Of a stretch of DNA of 64,000 bases, positions 1 to 8,725 are shown in pieces. This DNA is from RGIG3002 sp964449325. GTDB taxonomy: Bacteria > Bacillota > Clostridia > Lachnospirales > Lachnospiraceae. Location of the stretch: assembly GCA_964449325.1 (NCBI GenBank), contig CAYUYJ010000004.1:1-64000 (forward strand), written 5' to 3'. The notes under the pieces are model-generated. The model was not told the DNA's origin. It made no database searches and was given only the letters and a program-made list of their open reading frames with translations. Position 1 is the stretch's first letter. Every line of letters starts with the position of its first letter. Both the position numbers and the translations under genes were made by a program.

Positions 1-71
1 AAACATCATTGAGAAAAAAACAGTAAAGAATTGCCAACGTTTACTTGACACAAACTGTTTTCATAAATGTT

Positions 72-100
72 TTGACTTCCCACCGCAAAAATAATATAAT
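72..100 (+). promoter_or_regulatory. Sigma-A type promoter of apt
   Basis: A TTGACT -35 box (72-77) and a perfect TATAAT -10 box (95-100) are separated by 17 bases, about 150 bases ahead of apt. Between promoter and gene, GGGACA (112-117) and TGTCCC (139-144) can pair into a leader hairpin of unknown role. The promoter probably serves apt and the tightly linked rel gene. Confidence 0.7.
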
Positions 101-247
101 TATGTAATCATGGGACAATACTATTTATGGATTACATATGTCCCGTTGTAATAAAGAAAAGAGGACAGAAATCGGAAAGTCCCTTTCAAAATACTTATTG
201 AAGCAGTATCACAGGTTTACCTGCGATATGCAGGAAAGAGGTCAGGA

Positions 248-772
248 ATGAAAAAGTTAGAAGAATATGTAAGAAGTATACCGGATTTCCCGGAGGAAGG
301 CATTATTTTCCGCGATGTAACAAGTGTATTGCAGGATGCAGACGGGCTTACACTTGCCATCGATACTATGCAGGAGAAAATTAATGATTTGGAATATGAT
401 GTGGTAGTCGGACCGGAGTCCAGAGGATTTATTTTTGGTACTCCGATTGCATATAATAATCATAAACCCTTTGTACTTATCCGTAAAAAGGGTAAGCTTC
501 CCTGCGAGACCGTAGAACGGGAATATGCATTGGAATACGGAACAGCGACAATTGAAATGCACAAGGATTCCATCAAACCGGGACAGAAGGTTCTGATTGT
601 GGACGATTTAATTGCTACAGGTGGTACGACAGAAGCTATGATTAAGCTGATTGAAAGTCTCGGCGGAGAAGTAGTAGGAGTTGTGGTATTGATTGAGCTT
701 GCAGGATTAAAAGGCAGAGAAAAATTAAACGGGTATCGTTTGGAATCCGCTATCTGCTACGAAGGTAAATAA
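248..772 (+). CDS. apt: Adenine phosphoribosyltransferase
   Basis: This cytosolic enzyme salvages adenine by joining it to PRPP to make AMP and pyrophosphate. The 174-residue length is normal for the family. The PRPP-binding loop VLIVDDLIATGGT lies at about residues 115-127, and the N-terminal motif with IPDFPEEGIIFRD is typical of Apt. The ATG at 248 follows a purine-rich AAAGAGG site. Only 34 bases separate it from rel; apt followed by rel is a common Firmicute arrangement linking purine salvage to the alarmone (p)ppGpp. Assignment is secure. Confidence 0.96.
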   Translation: MKKLEEYVRSIPDFPEEGIIFRDVTSVLQDADGLTLAIDTMQEKINDLEYDVVVGPESRGFIFGTPIAYNNHKPFVLIRKKGKLPCETVEREYALEYGTATIEMHKDSIKPGQKVLIVDDLIATGGTTEAMIKLIESLGGEVVGVVVLIELAGLKGREKLNGYRLESAICYEGK

Positions 773-806
773 ACCGAACTACCAAAAACACAGGGGAAAT
801 TCCGTT

Positions 807-3149
807 TTGGGGAAAACGAGTGAAAGAAAAGTGGTTGGTGAAAATATGGCAGAAGACAAGAGAGAAGTCATTATTGATGATGGAAGAATAGAAGCGATGC
901 AGGAATTTTTGAGTCCGGAAGAATTATTTCGGGACTTAATTGAGCGTGTCCACAGATATCACCCTTCGGATGAAGTTTCTTTGATTGAGAAGGCATATCA
1001 GACTGCGAGTGAAGCACATAAGGGACAAGTGCGCAAATCCGGTGAGCCCTATATCATCCATCCTCTTTGTGTAGGCATTATTCTGGCCGATTTGGAAATG
1101 GATAAAGAAACGATTGTTGCCGGACTTTTGCATGATGTGCTGGAAGATACCATTATGACAGAAGAAGAAATGCGGGAGCAGTTCGGAGAGGATGTTACGC
1201 TCTTAGTGGATGGCGTAACCAAATTGCAGCAGTTGCAGTTGTCGGGAGACGGCAATGATGATAAATCCGCTGACCGAATGGAAATGCAGGCAGAAAACTT
1301 AAGAAAAATGTTTCTGGCTATGGCAAAGGATATCCGTGTCATATTGATTAAGCTTGCTGACCGTCTTCACAACATGCGTACCTTGAAGTATAAATCTCCG
1401 GAAAGCCAGAAGCGGATTGCCAAAGAAACGTTGGAAATATATTCCCCGATTGCGCAGCGTCTCGGTATTTCTAAAATTAAGGTAGAGCTGGATGATTTAT
1501 CTTTAAAATATTTAGAGCCGGAAGTGTATTACGATTTGGTGGATAAAATTGCCGTGCGAAAAAGCGTGCGGGAGGCCTATATTGCCGATATCGTAAAAGA
1601 AGTCCGGACTCATATTGAGAATGCCGGAATTGAAGCAAAAGTGGACGGAAGAGTAAAGCACTTTTTCAGTATATACAAAAAAATGAAAAACCAGAACAAG
1701 ACGTTGGACCAGATTTACGACTTGTTTGCGGTTCGTATTATTGTGGAAACGGTAAAGGACTGCTATGCGGCACTGGGGGTTATCCATGAAATGTATAAGC
1801 CCATTCCGGGCAGGTTTAAGGACTATATCGCCATGCCGAAGGCAAATATGTATCAATCTCTGCATACGACCATAATCGGTACCAACGGACAGCCTTTTGA
1901 AATACAGATTCGTACGTATGAAATGCACAAAGCAGCAGAATACGGTATTGCGGCACATTGGAAATACAAAGAAGCATCTGACGGAAAAAAGGTGGAGGCA
2001 CAGGAGGAAGAAAAGCTCGTCTGGCTCAGACAGATTCTGGAATGGCAGCGTGATATGTCTGATAACAGGGAATTCATGAATCTGTTAAAGAGCGATTTGG
2101 ATTTGTTTTCGGATAATGTATATTGTTTTACACCCAGCGGCGATGTCAAAAACCTGCCGGCGGGAAGCACACCCATCGATTTTGCCTACAGTATTCACAG
2201 TGCGGTAGGAAATAAAATGATTGGTGCAAGAGTAAACGGCAAGCTTGTCACGATTGATTATGAAATCAAAAACGGGGACCGGATTGAAATTCTGACTTCC
2301 CAGAATTCCAAAGGACCGAGCCGTGACTGGCTGAACATTGTAAAAAGTCCACAGGCAAAGAGTAAAATTAACCAGTGGTTTAAAAACGAACTAAAAGAAG
2401 ATAATATTATAAAGGGTAAAGAACTGCTGCTTGCTTATTGTAAGGCAAAGGCAATCAATACCACGGACATTATGAAGCCTGACTATATGGACGGTATTAT
2501 GCAGAAATATGGCTTCCATGACTGGGATTCGGTACTGGCGGCAGTGGGACACGGTGGCTTAAAGGAAGGTCAGATTATTAACAAGATGCAGGAAATGTAT
2601 GACCGTGACCACAAGAAAGTGATTACGGATGCAGAAGTACTGGCAGCCGTGACGGAAAACAGTAAAAAGCCCGTTGCCGTGAAATCCAAGAGCGGAATTG
2701 TGGTAAAGGGTATTCATGACGTGGCAGTGCGTTTTTCAAAATGCTGTTCTCCGGTTCCGGGAGATGAAATTATCGGTTTTGTTACGCGGGGCAGAGGAAT
2801 ATCCATTCATCGTACAGATTGTGTAAACGTAATCAATTTGCCGGAAATGGAAAGAGCCCGTCTCATTGATGCAGAATGGCAGGGTGGTGCGGAAAACAAC
2901 GGAGGCGAAAAATATTTTGCCGAGATTAAGATTTTTGCTAACGACAGAAACGGGCTGCTTGCAGATATTTCCAAGGCACTTACCGAGAAAAACATTAATA
3001 TTCAGGCATTGAATACAAGAACAAACAAGCAGGGACTTGCTACTATGGAAGTTTCCTTTGAAATCGGAAGCAGGGAAGAACTGATTCGTATTATTGATAA
3101 AATCCGCTCCATTGAAAGTGTAATAGATATTGAAAGGACGACAGGCTGA
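807..3149 (+). CDS. rel: Bifunctional (p)ppGpp synthetase/hydrolase (RelA/SpoT family)
   Basis: This enzyme makes and degrades the stringent-response alarmone (p)ppGpp. Visible domains in order are an N-terminal HD hydrolase (HDVLEDT near residue 110), the synthetase domain (about 300-360, with the YQSLHTT motif), a TGS domain (about 438-497), and a C-terminal ACT domain (about 704-779). Both catalytic halves look intact, so it is a long bifunctional Rel. The start is a TTG at 807 with AGGGGA nine bases upstream; an ATG at 846 is the alternative, with a weaker ribosome site. The stop overlaps the next start by one base (TGATG), so the two are translationally coupled. Confidence 0.95.
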   Translation: MGKTSERKVVGENMAEDKREVIIDDGRIEAMQEFLSPEELFRDLIERVHRYHPSDEVSLIEKAYQTASEAHKGQVRKSGEPYIIHPLCVGIILADLEMDKETIVAGLLHDVLEDTIMTEEEMREQFGEDVTLLVDGVTKLQQLQLSGDGNDDKSADRMEMQAENLRKMFLAMAKDIRVILIKLADRLHNMRTLKYKSPESQKRIAKETLEIYSPIAQRLGISKIKVELDDLSLKYLEPEVYYDLVDKIAVRKSVREAYIADIVKEVRTHIENAGIEAKVDGRVKHFFSIYKKMKNQNKTLDQIYDLFAVRIIVETVKDCYAALGVIHEMYKPIPGRFKDYIAMPKANMYQSLHTTIIGTNGQPFEIQIRTYEMHKAAEYGIAAHWKYKEASDGKKVEAQEEEKLVWLRQILEWQRDMSDNREFMNLLKSDLDLFSDNVYCFTPSGDVKNLPAGSTPIDFAYSIHSAVGNKMIGARVNGKLVTIDYEIKNGDRIEILTSQNSKGPSRDWLNIVKSPQAKSKINQWFKNELKEDNIIKGKELLLAYCKAKAINTTDIMKPDYMDGIMQKYGFHDWDSVLAAVGHGGLKEGQIINKMQEMYDRDHKKVITDAEVLAAVTENSKKPVAVKSKSGIVVKGIHDVAVRFSKCCSPVPGDEIIGFVTRGRGISIHRTDCVNVINLPEMERARLIDAEWQGGAENNGGEKYFAEIKIFANDRNGLLADISKALTEKNINIQALNTRTNKQGLATMEVSFEIGSREELIRIIDKIRSIESVIDIERTTG

Positions 3150-3781
3150 TGCAGAACTTAAAAATCGGACGCATTGTACTCGGTGCGTGTCAGACAAATT
3201 GCTATTTTGTATATAAGGAAGGGGAAAAGCAGGTACTTGTGTTTGACCCCGCGGATAAGGGCGATTATCTTTATGAAAAGCTAACCGAAAACGGCTTTGA
3301 AATAGTTGGAATCCTGCTGACACACGGGCATTTCGACCATATTCTCGGTTGCACAAAATTAAAGAATTTATGTGGTGCCAAGGTATATGCTTATGAGGCA
3401 GAAAAGGTGCTTTGTGAAGATGCATTTGTGAATGTTTCGGCCCAGACCGGAAGAAGCTGTACCATTGAAGTGGATGAGTATGTGAAAGACGGACAGGAGA
3501 TTATACTGGCAGATATGACCTGTAAGGTACTTGCTACACCGGGACATACCATTGGAAGTTGTTGCTATTATTTTGAAGAAGACAAATTATTAATCAGCGG
3601 TGATACCTTATTTTTGGAATCCGTGGGGCGTACCGATTTACCCACCGGAAGTATGGCAAAACTGAACCGTTCCATCAAAGAAAAGCTTGCAGTACTGCCG
3701 GAGGATGTAAAGGTATATCCGGGACACGGAGACAGCACCACTATCGGTCATGAAATGCAATATAATCCGTTCTGCTCCTAG
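3149..3781 (+). CDS. Metallo-beta-lactamase-fold hydrolase (glyoxalase II-like)
   Basis: A 210-residue MBL-fold hydrolase. The zinc-binding motif HGHFDH starts at residue 59, and later ligands are visible in the ATPGHT and SGDTLF segments and the VYPGHGDST motif near the end. This is the short glyoxalase II-like type common next to rel in Clostridia. It probably hydrolyses a thioester such as an S-acyl glutathione analogue, but the substrate cannot be read from sequence. It overlaps rel by one base and sits just before hemZ, so it is probably co-transcribed with both. Confidence 0.9.
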   Translation: MQNLKIGRIVLGACQTNCYFVYKEGEKQVLVFDPADKGDYLYEKLTENGFEIVGILLTHGHFDHILGCTKLKNLCGAKVYAYEAEKVLCEDAFVNVSAQTGRSCTIEVDEYVKDGQEIILADMTCKVLATPGHTIGSCCYYFEEDKLLISGDTLFLESVGRTDLPTGSMAKLNRSIKEKLAVLPEDVKVYPGHGDSTTIGHEMQYNPFCS

Positions 3782-3853
3782 AACGTGTCCGACAGCAGCG
3801 GCACGGTGGACAGATGCGGAAAAACAGGTATAAGATTAGGAAATTGGACAAAT

Positions 3854-5308
3854 ATGTTAGTAGTAAAATTAAATGAAATGCAGTTTGAATATGACATACA
3901 TTCTCTTGTTAAGGCCTTTTACCCGGGTGTGGAAGTAAAGGTACTGGAAAAGAACACGGAGAAGCAGTCGGAGGAAGGAATGCCGGAATTTGAAATTCAG
4001 TTTCAAAATACCAGCATTTCTTTTTACATAACAGAGGATGGGATACAAAAGCAGAAAAAAACGATGGTTTTGCATAAGCCTGACAGCAGACCGGATGTGA
4101 AGAATGACTTGAAACAATTGATTTATGAGAGTCTGTCAGAGTATTTGCAAAAGGTACTTCCCTGGGGAACGTTGACCGGTATACGACCGACCAAAATCCC
4201 GATGACACTGATGGAAGAGGGAAAAAGTGATGAAGAAATCATGGCATATATGCAAAAAAACTATAGAATCAGTGAAGAAAAGGGAAGGCTGAGTATGGAA
4301 ATTGCAGGACGGGAAAGAAAAATCCTGTCCCAAATCCACTATCGGGACGGTTACAGCCTTTATCTCGGTATTCCTTTCTGCCCTACGACCTGTTTATACT
4401 GCTCTTTTACCTCTTATCCGATTTGCGCATGGAAGGATAAGGTAGGAGAGTATCTGACAGCACTGGAAAAAGAAATGGCGGCTACTGCAGAATTAATGAG
4501 CGGAAAAGTGCTGGATACGGTTTATATTGGCGGGGGAACACCTACTACCCTGTCGGCAGAAGAACTGGACAGGCTGCTTAACAGCCTGAAGAACTTCTTT
4601 GATTTTTCTACAGTACAGGAGTTTACCGTTGAAGCGGGACGGGCAGACAGTATTACAATAGAAAAATTGCAGGTGTTATTCAAATATGGTGTGAGCCGTA
4701 TTTCAGTGAATCCACAGACCATGAACGAAGAAACCCTAAAGCTTATTGGCAGGCAGGCAACGGCAGAACAGACAAAAGAAGCATTCCTGCTTGCAAGAAA
4801 TGTGGGGTTCCAAAACATCAATATGGATATTATTCTCGGATTGCCGGGGGAAACAGAGGAGGATGTAGCCCACACCATAGCAGAAATCGAAAAGTTAAAA
4901 CCGGACAGTCTTACTGTTCATTCTCTTGCCATTAAGCGGGCTTCCAGGTTGAGTCAGTGGATTGTGGAAAACGGAATTACAACTCTGAATAATACGGATG
5001 AAACAATGGAAATCGCCGCTTCGGGGGCAAGGAACATGGACATGGTACCATATTATTTATACCGGCAGAAAAATATGTCCGGAAACTTTGAGAATGTAGG
5101 ATATGCCACGAAAGGAAATTTCGGAATCTATAACATCCTTATTATGGAGGAAGTGCAGACCATCGTAGCATTAGGCGCAGGAAGCATCACCAAAAGGGTA
5201 TTCTCGGATGGCAGGATCGAGCGGTGCGATAATGTGAAGGATGTGGGGCTGTATATCGAGAGAATCGAGGAAATGATTGAGCGGAAACGTGTGCTATTAC
5301 AGGAGTAA
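3854..5308 (+). CDS. hemZ: Coproporphyrinogen dehydrogenase HemZ (radical SAM)
   Basis: This is a radical SAM enzyme of the HemN/HemZ group. The CX3CX2C cluster motif is at residues 176-183 (CPTTCLYC), followed by YIGGGTPTTL, typical of the HemN-like family. I chose ATG 3854 because homologues begin with a similar LVVKLNE..FEYDI sequence and TAGGAA lies upstream; an in-frame GTG at 3785 would add 23 unlikely residues. The last residues (ERIEEMIERKRVLLQE) recur in altered form at 14079-14126, which suggests the 3' end served as an insertion site. The biochemical role of HemZ in anaerobes is not settled. Confidence 0.9.
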   Translation: MLVVKLNEMQFEYDIHSLVKAFYPGVEVKVLEKNTEKQSEEGMPEFEIQFQNTSISFYITEDGIQKQKKTMVLHKPDSRPDVKNDLKQLIYESLSEYLQKVLPWGTLTGIRPTKIPMTLMEEGKSDEEIMAYMQKNYRISEEKGRLSMEIAGRERKILSQIHYRDGYSLYLGIPFCPTTCLYCSFTSYPICAWKDKVGEYLTALEKEMAATAELMSGKVLDTVYIGGGTPTTLSAEELDRLLNSLKNFFDFSTVQEFTVEAGRADSITIEKLQVLFKYGVSRISVNPQTMNEETLKLIGRQATAEQTKEAFLLARNVGFQNINMDIILGLPGETEEDVAHTIAEIEKLKPDSLTVHSLAIKRASRLSQWIVENGITTLNNTDETMEIAASGARNMDMVPYYLYRQKNMSGNFENVGYATKGNFGIYNILIMEEVQTIVALGAGSITKRVFSDGRIERCDNVKDVGLYIERIEEMIERKRVLLQE

Positions 5309-5373
5309 AAAATAAAATTCAGAAGAAAAATTGTTGAGTATAAGACGGATTTTGAGGACAACAAAATGCTGAT

Positions 5374-5583
5374 AGTCCAACAAAAGTCCAACAAATTTTT
5401 TTGCAGTGGTACATTATAATAAGCCATAATGCAATTTAATCTCAAAGTCCAACAAAAAATCAGTGTTAATCCACAGATATCTAAGGAGCATTTCAAAAAC
5501 AATTGAAGTGCTCTTTTTTTGCGCCTTTCAAGTAGGATTTTAGACCTTTTGCAAAATTATAAAAGGTGAGTTAGTCCAACAAA
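5374..5583 (+). repeat. Four copies of the 11-mer AGTCCAACAAA
   Basis: Exact copies lie at 5374-5384, 5385-5395 (directly adjoining), 5446-5456 and 5573-5583, all in the same orientation and immediately after hemZ. Short directly repeated sites beside a putative integration junction resemble arm-type binding sites of a tyrosine recombinase. No recombinase gene remains to support this. Apart from these repeats and the terminator at 5486-5520, the gap 5309-5638 shows nothing else. Confidence 0.6.
5486..5520 (+). terminator. Rho-independent terminator
   Basis: GAGCATTTCA (5486-5495) pairs with TGAAGTGCTC (5504-5513) with one G-T wobble, and a run of seven T follows. It probably ends the apt-rel-hemZ transcript. 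Confidence 0.8.
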
Positions 5584-5638
5584 TTAAAATGCACATTTGG
5601 TAACAGTCATTCTATTTTATGAGAAGGAGGTTCATAAC

Positions 5639-6007
5639 ATGAACAGTACAGCGTTAGGAGCAGAAAACACAAAGAAAGAAAGCATTATTTTTATCAGCGA
5701 TGCACATGAGAAATTCTACTACGAGAAATTAAAGGAAGTAAGGTATCAGGATGTGTACCACAAGGCACTTTGCTATTGCCTTGGGATTAGCGATGATACC
5801 AGAAGAAATGCGAACTGCATTTATGATTTTAAGACAGGCTGTGTAAAAGCAGAATGTTTGCATGAAGGCTGGCAGACCAGCGGAAGCGTGAAAGTAGTCA
5901 GAATGGCATTTAATTTATATTGCAATGCCACACCAAGCGTGGATGATTACACGGACGCAGAGGAGCAGATTGATGTTAAAGGTCCGATTGATGGGAACAA
6001 AGAATGA
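5639..6007 (+). CDS. DUF6075-like small protein
   Basis: A 122-residue protein starting at ATG 5639 behind a strong AAGGAGG site. The sequence HEKFYYEKL..VRYQDVYHKAL and the segment CLHEGWQTSGSVKVVRMAFNLY resemble the DUF6075 proteins found on mobile elements of Lachnospiraceae and relatives; the name is from memory. No catalytic motif or membrane segment is visible and the function is unknown. A 28-base scrap closely matching its 5' part recurs at 9373-9400. The next small gene starts inside its 3' end. Confidence 0.65.
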   Translation: MNSTALGAENTKKESIIFISDAHEKFYYEKLKEVRYQDVYHKALCYCLGISDDTRRNANCIYDFKTGCVKAECLHEGWQTSGSVKVVRMAFNLYCNATPSVDDYTDAEEQIDVKGPIDGNKE

Positions 6008-6149
6008 TATTAAATGGTTTGGGAAGATTTTGCAGAGGAATTCCAAAATCGAAGTGACAGAGTTTTCAGATTTATACCCGAATAAAGGGACAAAGAAGTT
6101 TTACAGAGCGTATGTAGAAGTGAAAAAGACGAATGTAGCAGAAAGTTAG
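5991..6149 (+). CDS. Hypothetical small basic protein
   Basis: A 52-residue ORF (MGTKNDIKWFGKIL...) beginning at ATG 5991 and overlapping the end of the DUF6075-like gene by 17 bases, which suggests coupled translation. It is rich in lysine, with no recognised domain or membrane segment. It may be a genuine small mobile-element gene or the 3' scrap of a larger one, since the reading frame stays open upstream to 5925. Confidence 0.35.
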   Translation: MGTKNDIKWFGKILQRNSKIEVTEFSDLYPNKGTKKFYRAYVEVKKTNVAES

Positions 6150-6172
6150 CAAAGAGTAAAGGAGAATTTATC

Positions 6173-6814
6173 ATGTGTAAAATAATAGCAATCGCAAATC
6201 AGAAAGGTGGAGTCGGAAAGACCACCACAACAAGCAATTTAGGAATTGGATTAGCAAAGCAGGGCAAGAGAGTTCTGCTGATAGATGCGGATGCACAGGG
6301 CAGTTTGACTGCAAGTTTGGGACTTACAGAGCCAGACAAGCTGGAGGAAACACTTGCGACTGTGATGGTGAATATCATCAATGATGTGGAGATGGAAGAT
6401 GATTATGGTATTTTAAGGCATGGGGAAGGGATTGACCTTATGCCGGGCAATATCGAATTATCCGGCCTGGAGGTATCTTTGGTAAATGTCATGAGCAAGG
6501 AGCTTGTGATGCGTTCCTACATAGAGCAGGTGAAAGAGCGATATGATTATATCCTGATTGACTGTATGCCTTCACTTGGCATGATAACCATAAATGCATT
6601 TGCCTGTGCGGACAGTATCTTAATTCCGGTACAGGTGGCATATCTGCCAGTGAAAGGTCTGGAACAGCTTATCAAGACGATTGGTAAGGTGAAGCGTCAG
6701 ATAAACCCGAAGCTGTCTATTGAGGGCATATTGTTGACCATGGTTGACAGCAGGACAAATTATGCAAACGCTGATTATCCCGAAAGATGCCGGAATGGAG
6801 CTAAGAGACCTTGA
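6173..6814 (+). CDS. parA: ParA-family partition ATPase, C-terminally truncated
   Basis: A ParA/Soj-type ATPase that segregates mobile or plasmid DNA. The deviant Walker A KGGVGKTT is at residues 10-17, LLIDADAQGS follows at about 35-44, and YILIDCMPSLG marks the Walker B region. It starts at ATG 6173 after AAAGGAG. Family members continue for about 60 more residues after a motif like DSRTNYA; here, right after DSRTNYA (near 6765), the sequence switches to the 3' end of an unrelated gene read in another frame. The product is therefore probably non-functional, the scar of an internal deletion. Confidence 0.75.
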   Translation: MCKIIAIANQKGGVGKTTTTSNLGIGLAKQGKRVLLIDADAQGSLTASLGLTEPDKLEETLATVMVNIINDVEMEDDYGILRHGEGIDLMPGNIELSGLEVSLVNVMSKELVMRSYIEQVKERYDYILIDCMPSLGMITINAFACADSILIPVQVAYLPVKGLEQLIKTIGKVKRQINPKLSIEGILLTMVDSRTNYANADYPERCRNGAKRP

Positions 6815-7082
6815 ACAGATGGTGCAGGAAGTGAACCAGACGCAGGTGGCACCGCAGGAACGACTTTCGGATCATGTGTATGAGTATGATGCAAAAGAAC
6901 ATGAGCTGTTCCGCAGTGACCGTGCCGAGGAACGTGTCAAGCAGAAAGAGGAAAAGCGTGACGAGAAGAAAGAACGTCCTTCACTTAAAGAGAGACTTGC
7001 AGAAAAGAAAAATGATGTGATGAAGATGGATGCTGACAGGAATCATCCGGCGGCAGATAAAAAGAAGGAGGCGGTGATTTAA
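6762..7082 (+). pseudogene. 3' remnant of an ICE protein (possibly DUF4316/YodL type)
   Basis: From ATG 6762 an open frame reads MQTLIIPKDAGMELRDLEQM and ends in a very charged tail with SLKERLAEKK. This looks like the C-terminal end of a long protein from Clostridia conjugative elements, possibly the DUF4316/YodL-associated type; that family guess is weak. It is fused out of frame to the truncated parA, so a deletion removed everything between. Whether the fragment is translated from its own ATG is unknown. Confidence 0.45.
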
Positions 7083-7103
7083 CCACTTCATACATAAACC
7101 ACA

Positions 7104-7131
7104 GGAAAGCAGCCACTATGGGCTGCTTTTC
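7104..7131 (+). terminator. Rho-independent terminator
   Basis: GAAAGCAGCC (7105-7114) pairs perfectly with GGCTGCTTTTC (7121-7131) around a six-base loop, with a short T-rich tail inside the right arm. It lies 22 bases after the ICE-remnant stop. Confidence 0.75.
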
Positions 7132-7209
7132 TGCTATTAGGGCAAATTGAATCGAAGGAGTATCTATAGTAGTTAAATTTATATAAACGTATATTTTTTG
7201 TTTTTTATT

Positions 7210-7263
7210 CCCAACTTTATTCCCAACATGTTATAATTATTTTGGTTGGGAATAAAAGTTGGG
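7210..7263. promoter_or_regulatory. Long inverted repeat over the promoter of the Schlafen-type regulator
   Basis: CCCAACTTTATTCCCAAC (7210-7227) faces GTTGGGAATAAAAGTTGGG (7245-7263), differing only by one inserted A. A TATAAT box (7232-7237) lies in the spacer. This layout is that of an operator covering a promoter, so the downstream winged-helix protein probably represses itself. The 18-base arm reappears exactly within the gene at 8431-8448. Confidence 0.65.
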
Positions 7264-7278
7264 TAAAGGAGCATACTA

Positions 7279-8658
7279 ATGGATACTAAACAAATTGTTT
7301 TAGATTTATGTGCCTTAAGTGATGAACAGGAATGGTTTGAATTTAAGGAAAACTGGTTTCAGCCTGAGGCATTAGGCGAATATGTATCTGCCTTGTCAAA
7401 TGCGGCGGCTTTTCATTATAAAAAATATGCGTATTTCATTTGGGGTGTAAATGATACAACCCATGAAATTGTAGGAACAACATTTAACCAGTATTGTGAA
7501 TATAACAAGGAACCGTATCAGAATTATCTTGCGAGAAATCTGTCACCAAGCATAAATTTTAGTTTTGAAGAAACTGAAATTTATGGAAAGAGAGTCGTTG
7601 GTTTGGTAATTCCTGCGGCAACCGAAATTCCTACAGCATTTAAAGAAAAGAGGTTTTTAAGGATAGGATCGTCAAAATGTAATATGAAAGATTACCCTAA
7701 GAGAGAAATTGAACTTTTCAAAATACTTGATGGAAGAACGGAAACGATAGAAACGGTACCGGCGAAGTATCAGGATCTTACATTTCAAAAACTCTTTGGA
7801 TATTATGGTTCAAAAGGAATTGTTTTAAATCAAAAGACGTTTATTAAGAACTTGGGATTAAAAACAGAAGAAGGAGAATTTAACATTCTAGCACAGTTAT
7901 TATCGGATAATTCCCATTTTCCGCTTCGTGTATCTATTTTTGATGGAGAAACAAAAGGCTCTAATCTTTTCTCAGTACGTGAATTTGGAAATGACTGTTT
8001 ATTATACAGCCTGGACGAGTTATTGCGTTACGGGGATGTGTTGAACCTGATCCAGACGGACGAAACAGATAGGGTTGTTGAGAGAAAAGAAGTACCTTTA
8101 TTTGATAATAAGGCATTTCGTGAGGCTATCATAAATGCCGTTCTACACAATAAATGGGTAGAAGGAAATGAGCCAATGATTTCGATTTTCTCTGACCGGA
8201 TAGAGATATTATCGAGAGGAACACTTGCACCAGCGCAGACCATGGAGGGATTTTTCTTAGGAGAATCAATCCCTGTAAATGAAAAGTTATCCGAGATTTT
8301 CCTTCAACTGCACATAAGTGAGAAATCCGGACGAGGGGTTCCTAAAATTACGGAAATGTATGGAAAAGATGCATTTTCATTTAGGGAGAATTCCATTGTT
8401 GTTACTATCCCATTTGAGAGAATAAATAAGGTTGGGAATAAAGTTGGGAAAAAGGTTGGGGATAAGAAACCTTTAAATTCCAGAAGACAAAAGATTATTG
8501 CAGAAATGAGAGATAATCCGAATATTACAACTGCGGAACTTCATAACATATTAGGTGTGAGTGAAACAGCGGTAGAAAACAATATATCATTTTTAAGAGA
8601 AAATGGTTATATAGAGCGGGTTGGTTCAAAAAAAGCAGGATATTGGAAAGTATTATAA
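7279..8658 (+). CDS. Schlafen AlbA_2-domain transcriptional regulator with GHKL-like and winged-helix domains
   Basis: A 459-residue regulator. The N-terminal 130 residues match the AlbA_2/Schlafen group (EWFEFKENW, LSNAAAF, FIWGVND). Residues about 270-360 match the HATPase_c_4 ATP-binding type (FREAIINAVLHNKW, ISIFSDRIEILSRG). The C-terminal 65 residues form a winged helix-turn-helix (TTAELHNILGVSETAVENNI). Between them lies a repeated linker, NKVGNKVGKKVGDKK. Such proteins are predicted DNA-binding regulators common on mobile elements. The start ATG 7279 follows AAAGGA. The large inverted repeat just upstream is its likely operator. Confidence 0.82.
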   Translation: MDTKQIVLDLCALSDEQEWFEFKENWFQPEALGEYVSALSNAAAFHYKKYAYFIWGVNDTTHEIVGTTFNQYCEYNKEPYQNYLARNLSPSINFSFEETEIYGKRVVGLVIPAATEIPTAFKEKRFLRIGSSKCNMKDYPKREIELFKILDGRTETIETVPAKYQDLTFQKLFGYYGSKGIVLNQKTFIKNLGLKTEEGEFNILAQLLSDNSHFPLRVSIFDGETKGSNLFSVREFGNDCLLYSLDELLRYGDVLNLIQTDETDRVVERKEVPLFDNKAFREAIINAVLHNKWVEGNEPMISIFSDRIEILSRGTLAPAQTMEGFFLGESIPVNEKLSEIFLQLHISEKSGRGVPKITEMYGKDAFSFRENSIVVTIPFERINKVGNKVGKKVGDKKPLNSRRQKIIAEMRDNPNITTAELHNILGVSETAVENNISFLRENGYIERVGSKKAGYWKVL

Positions 8659-8725
8659 GTGCTGTGAAACTATAAAACGAAGATAAGGTGTAATCGGATA
8701 ACAAAAGAAAGGATAGTTGAGGAAT

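Noticed and set aside
2736..3425. Minus-strand open frame of 229 codons across rel and the hydrolase gene
   Set aside because: It lies opposite two well-conserved genes and its product resembles nothing known.
5374..5583. Small CRISPR array or plasmid iterons at hemZ
   Set aside because: Repeats are only 11 bases with irregular spacing, no cas gene and no Rep gene nearby.
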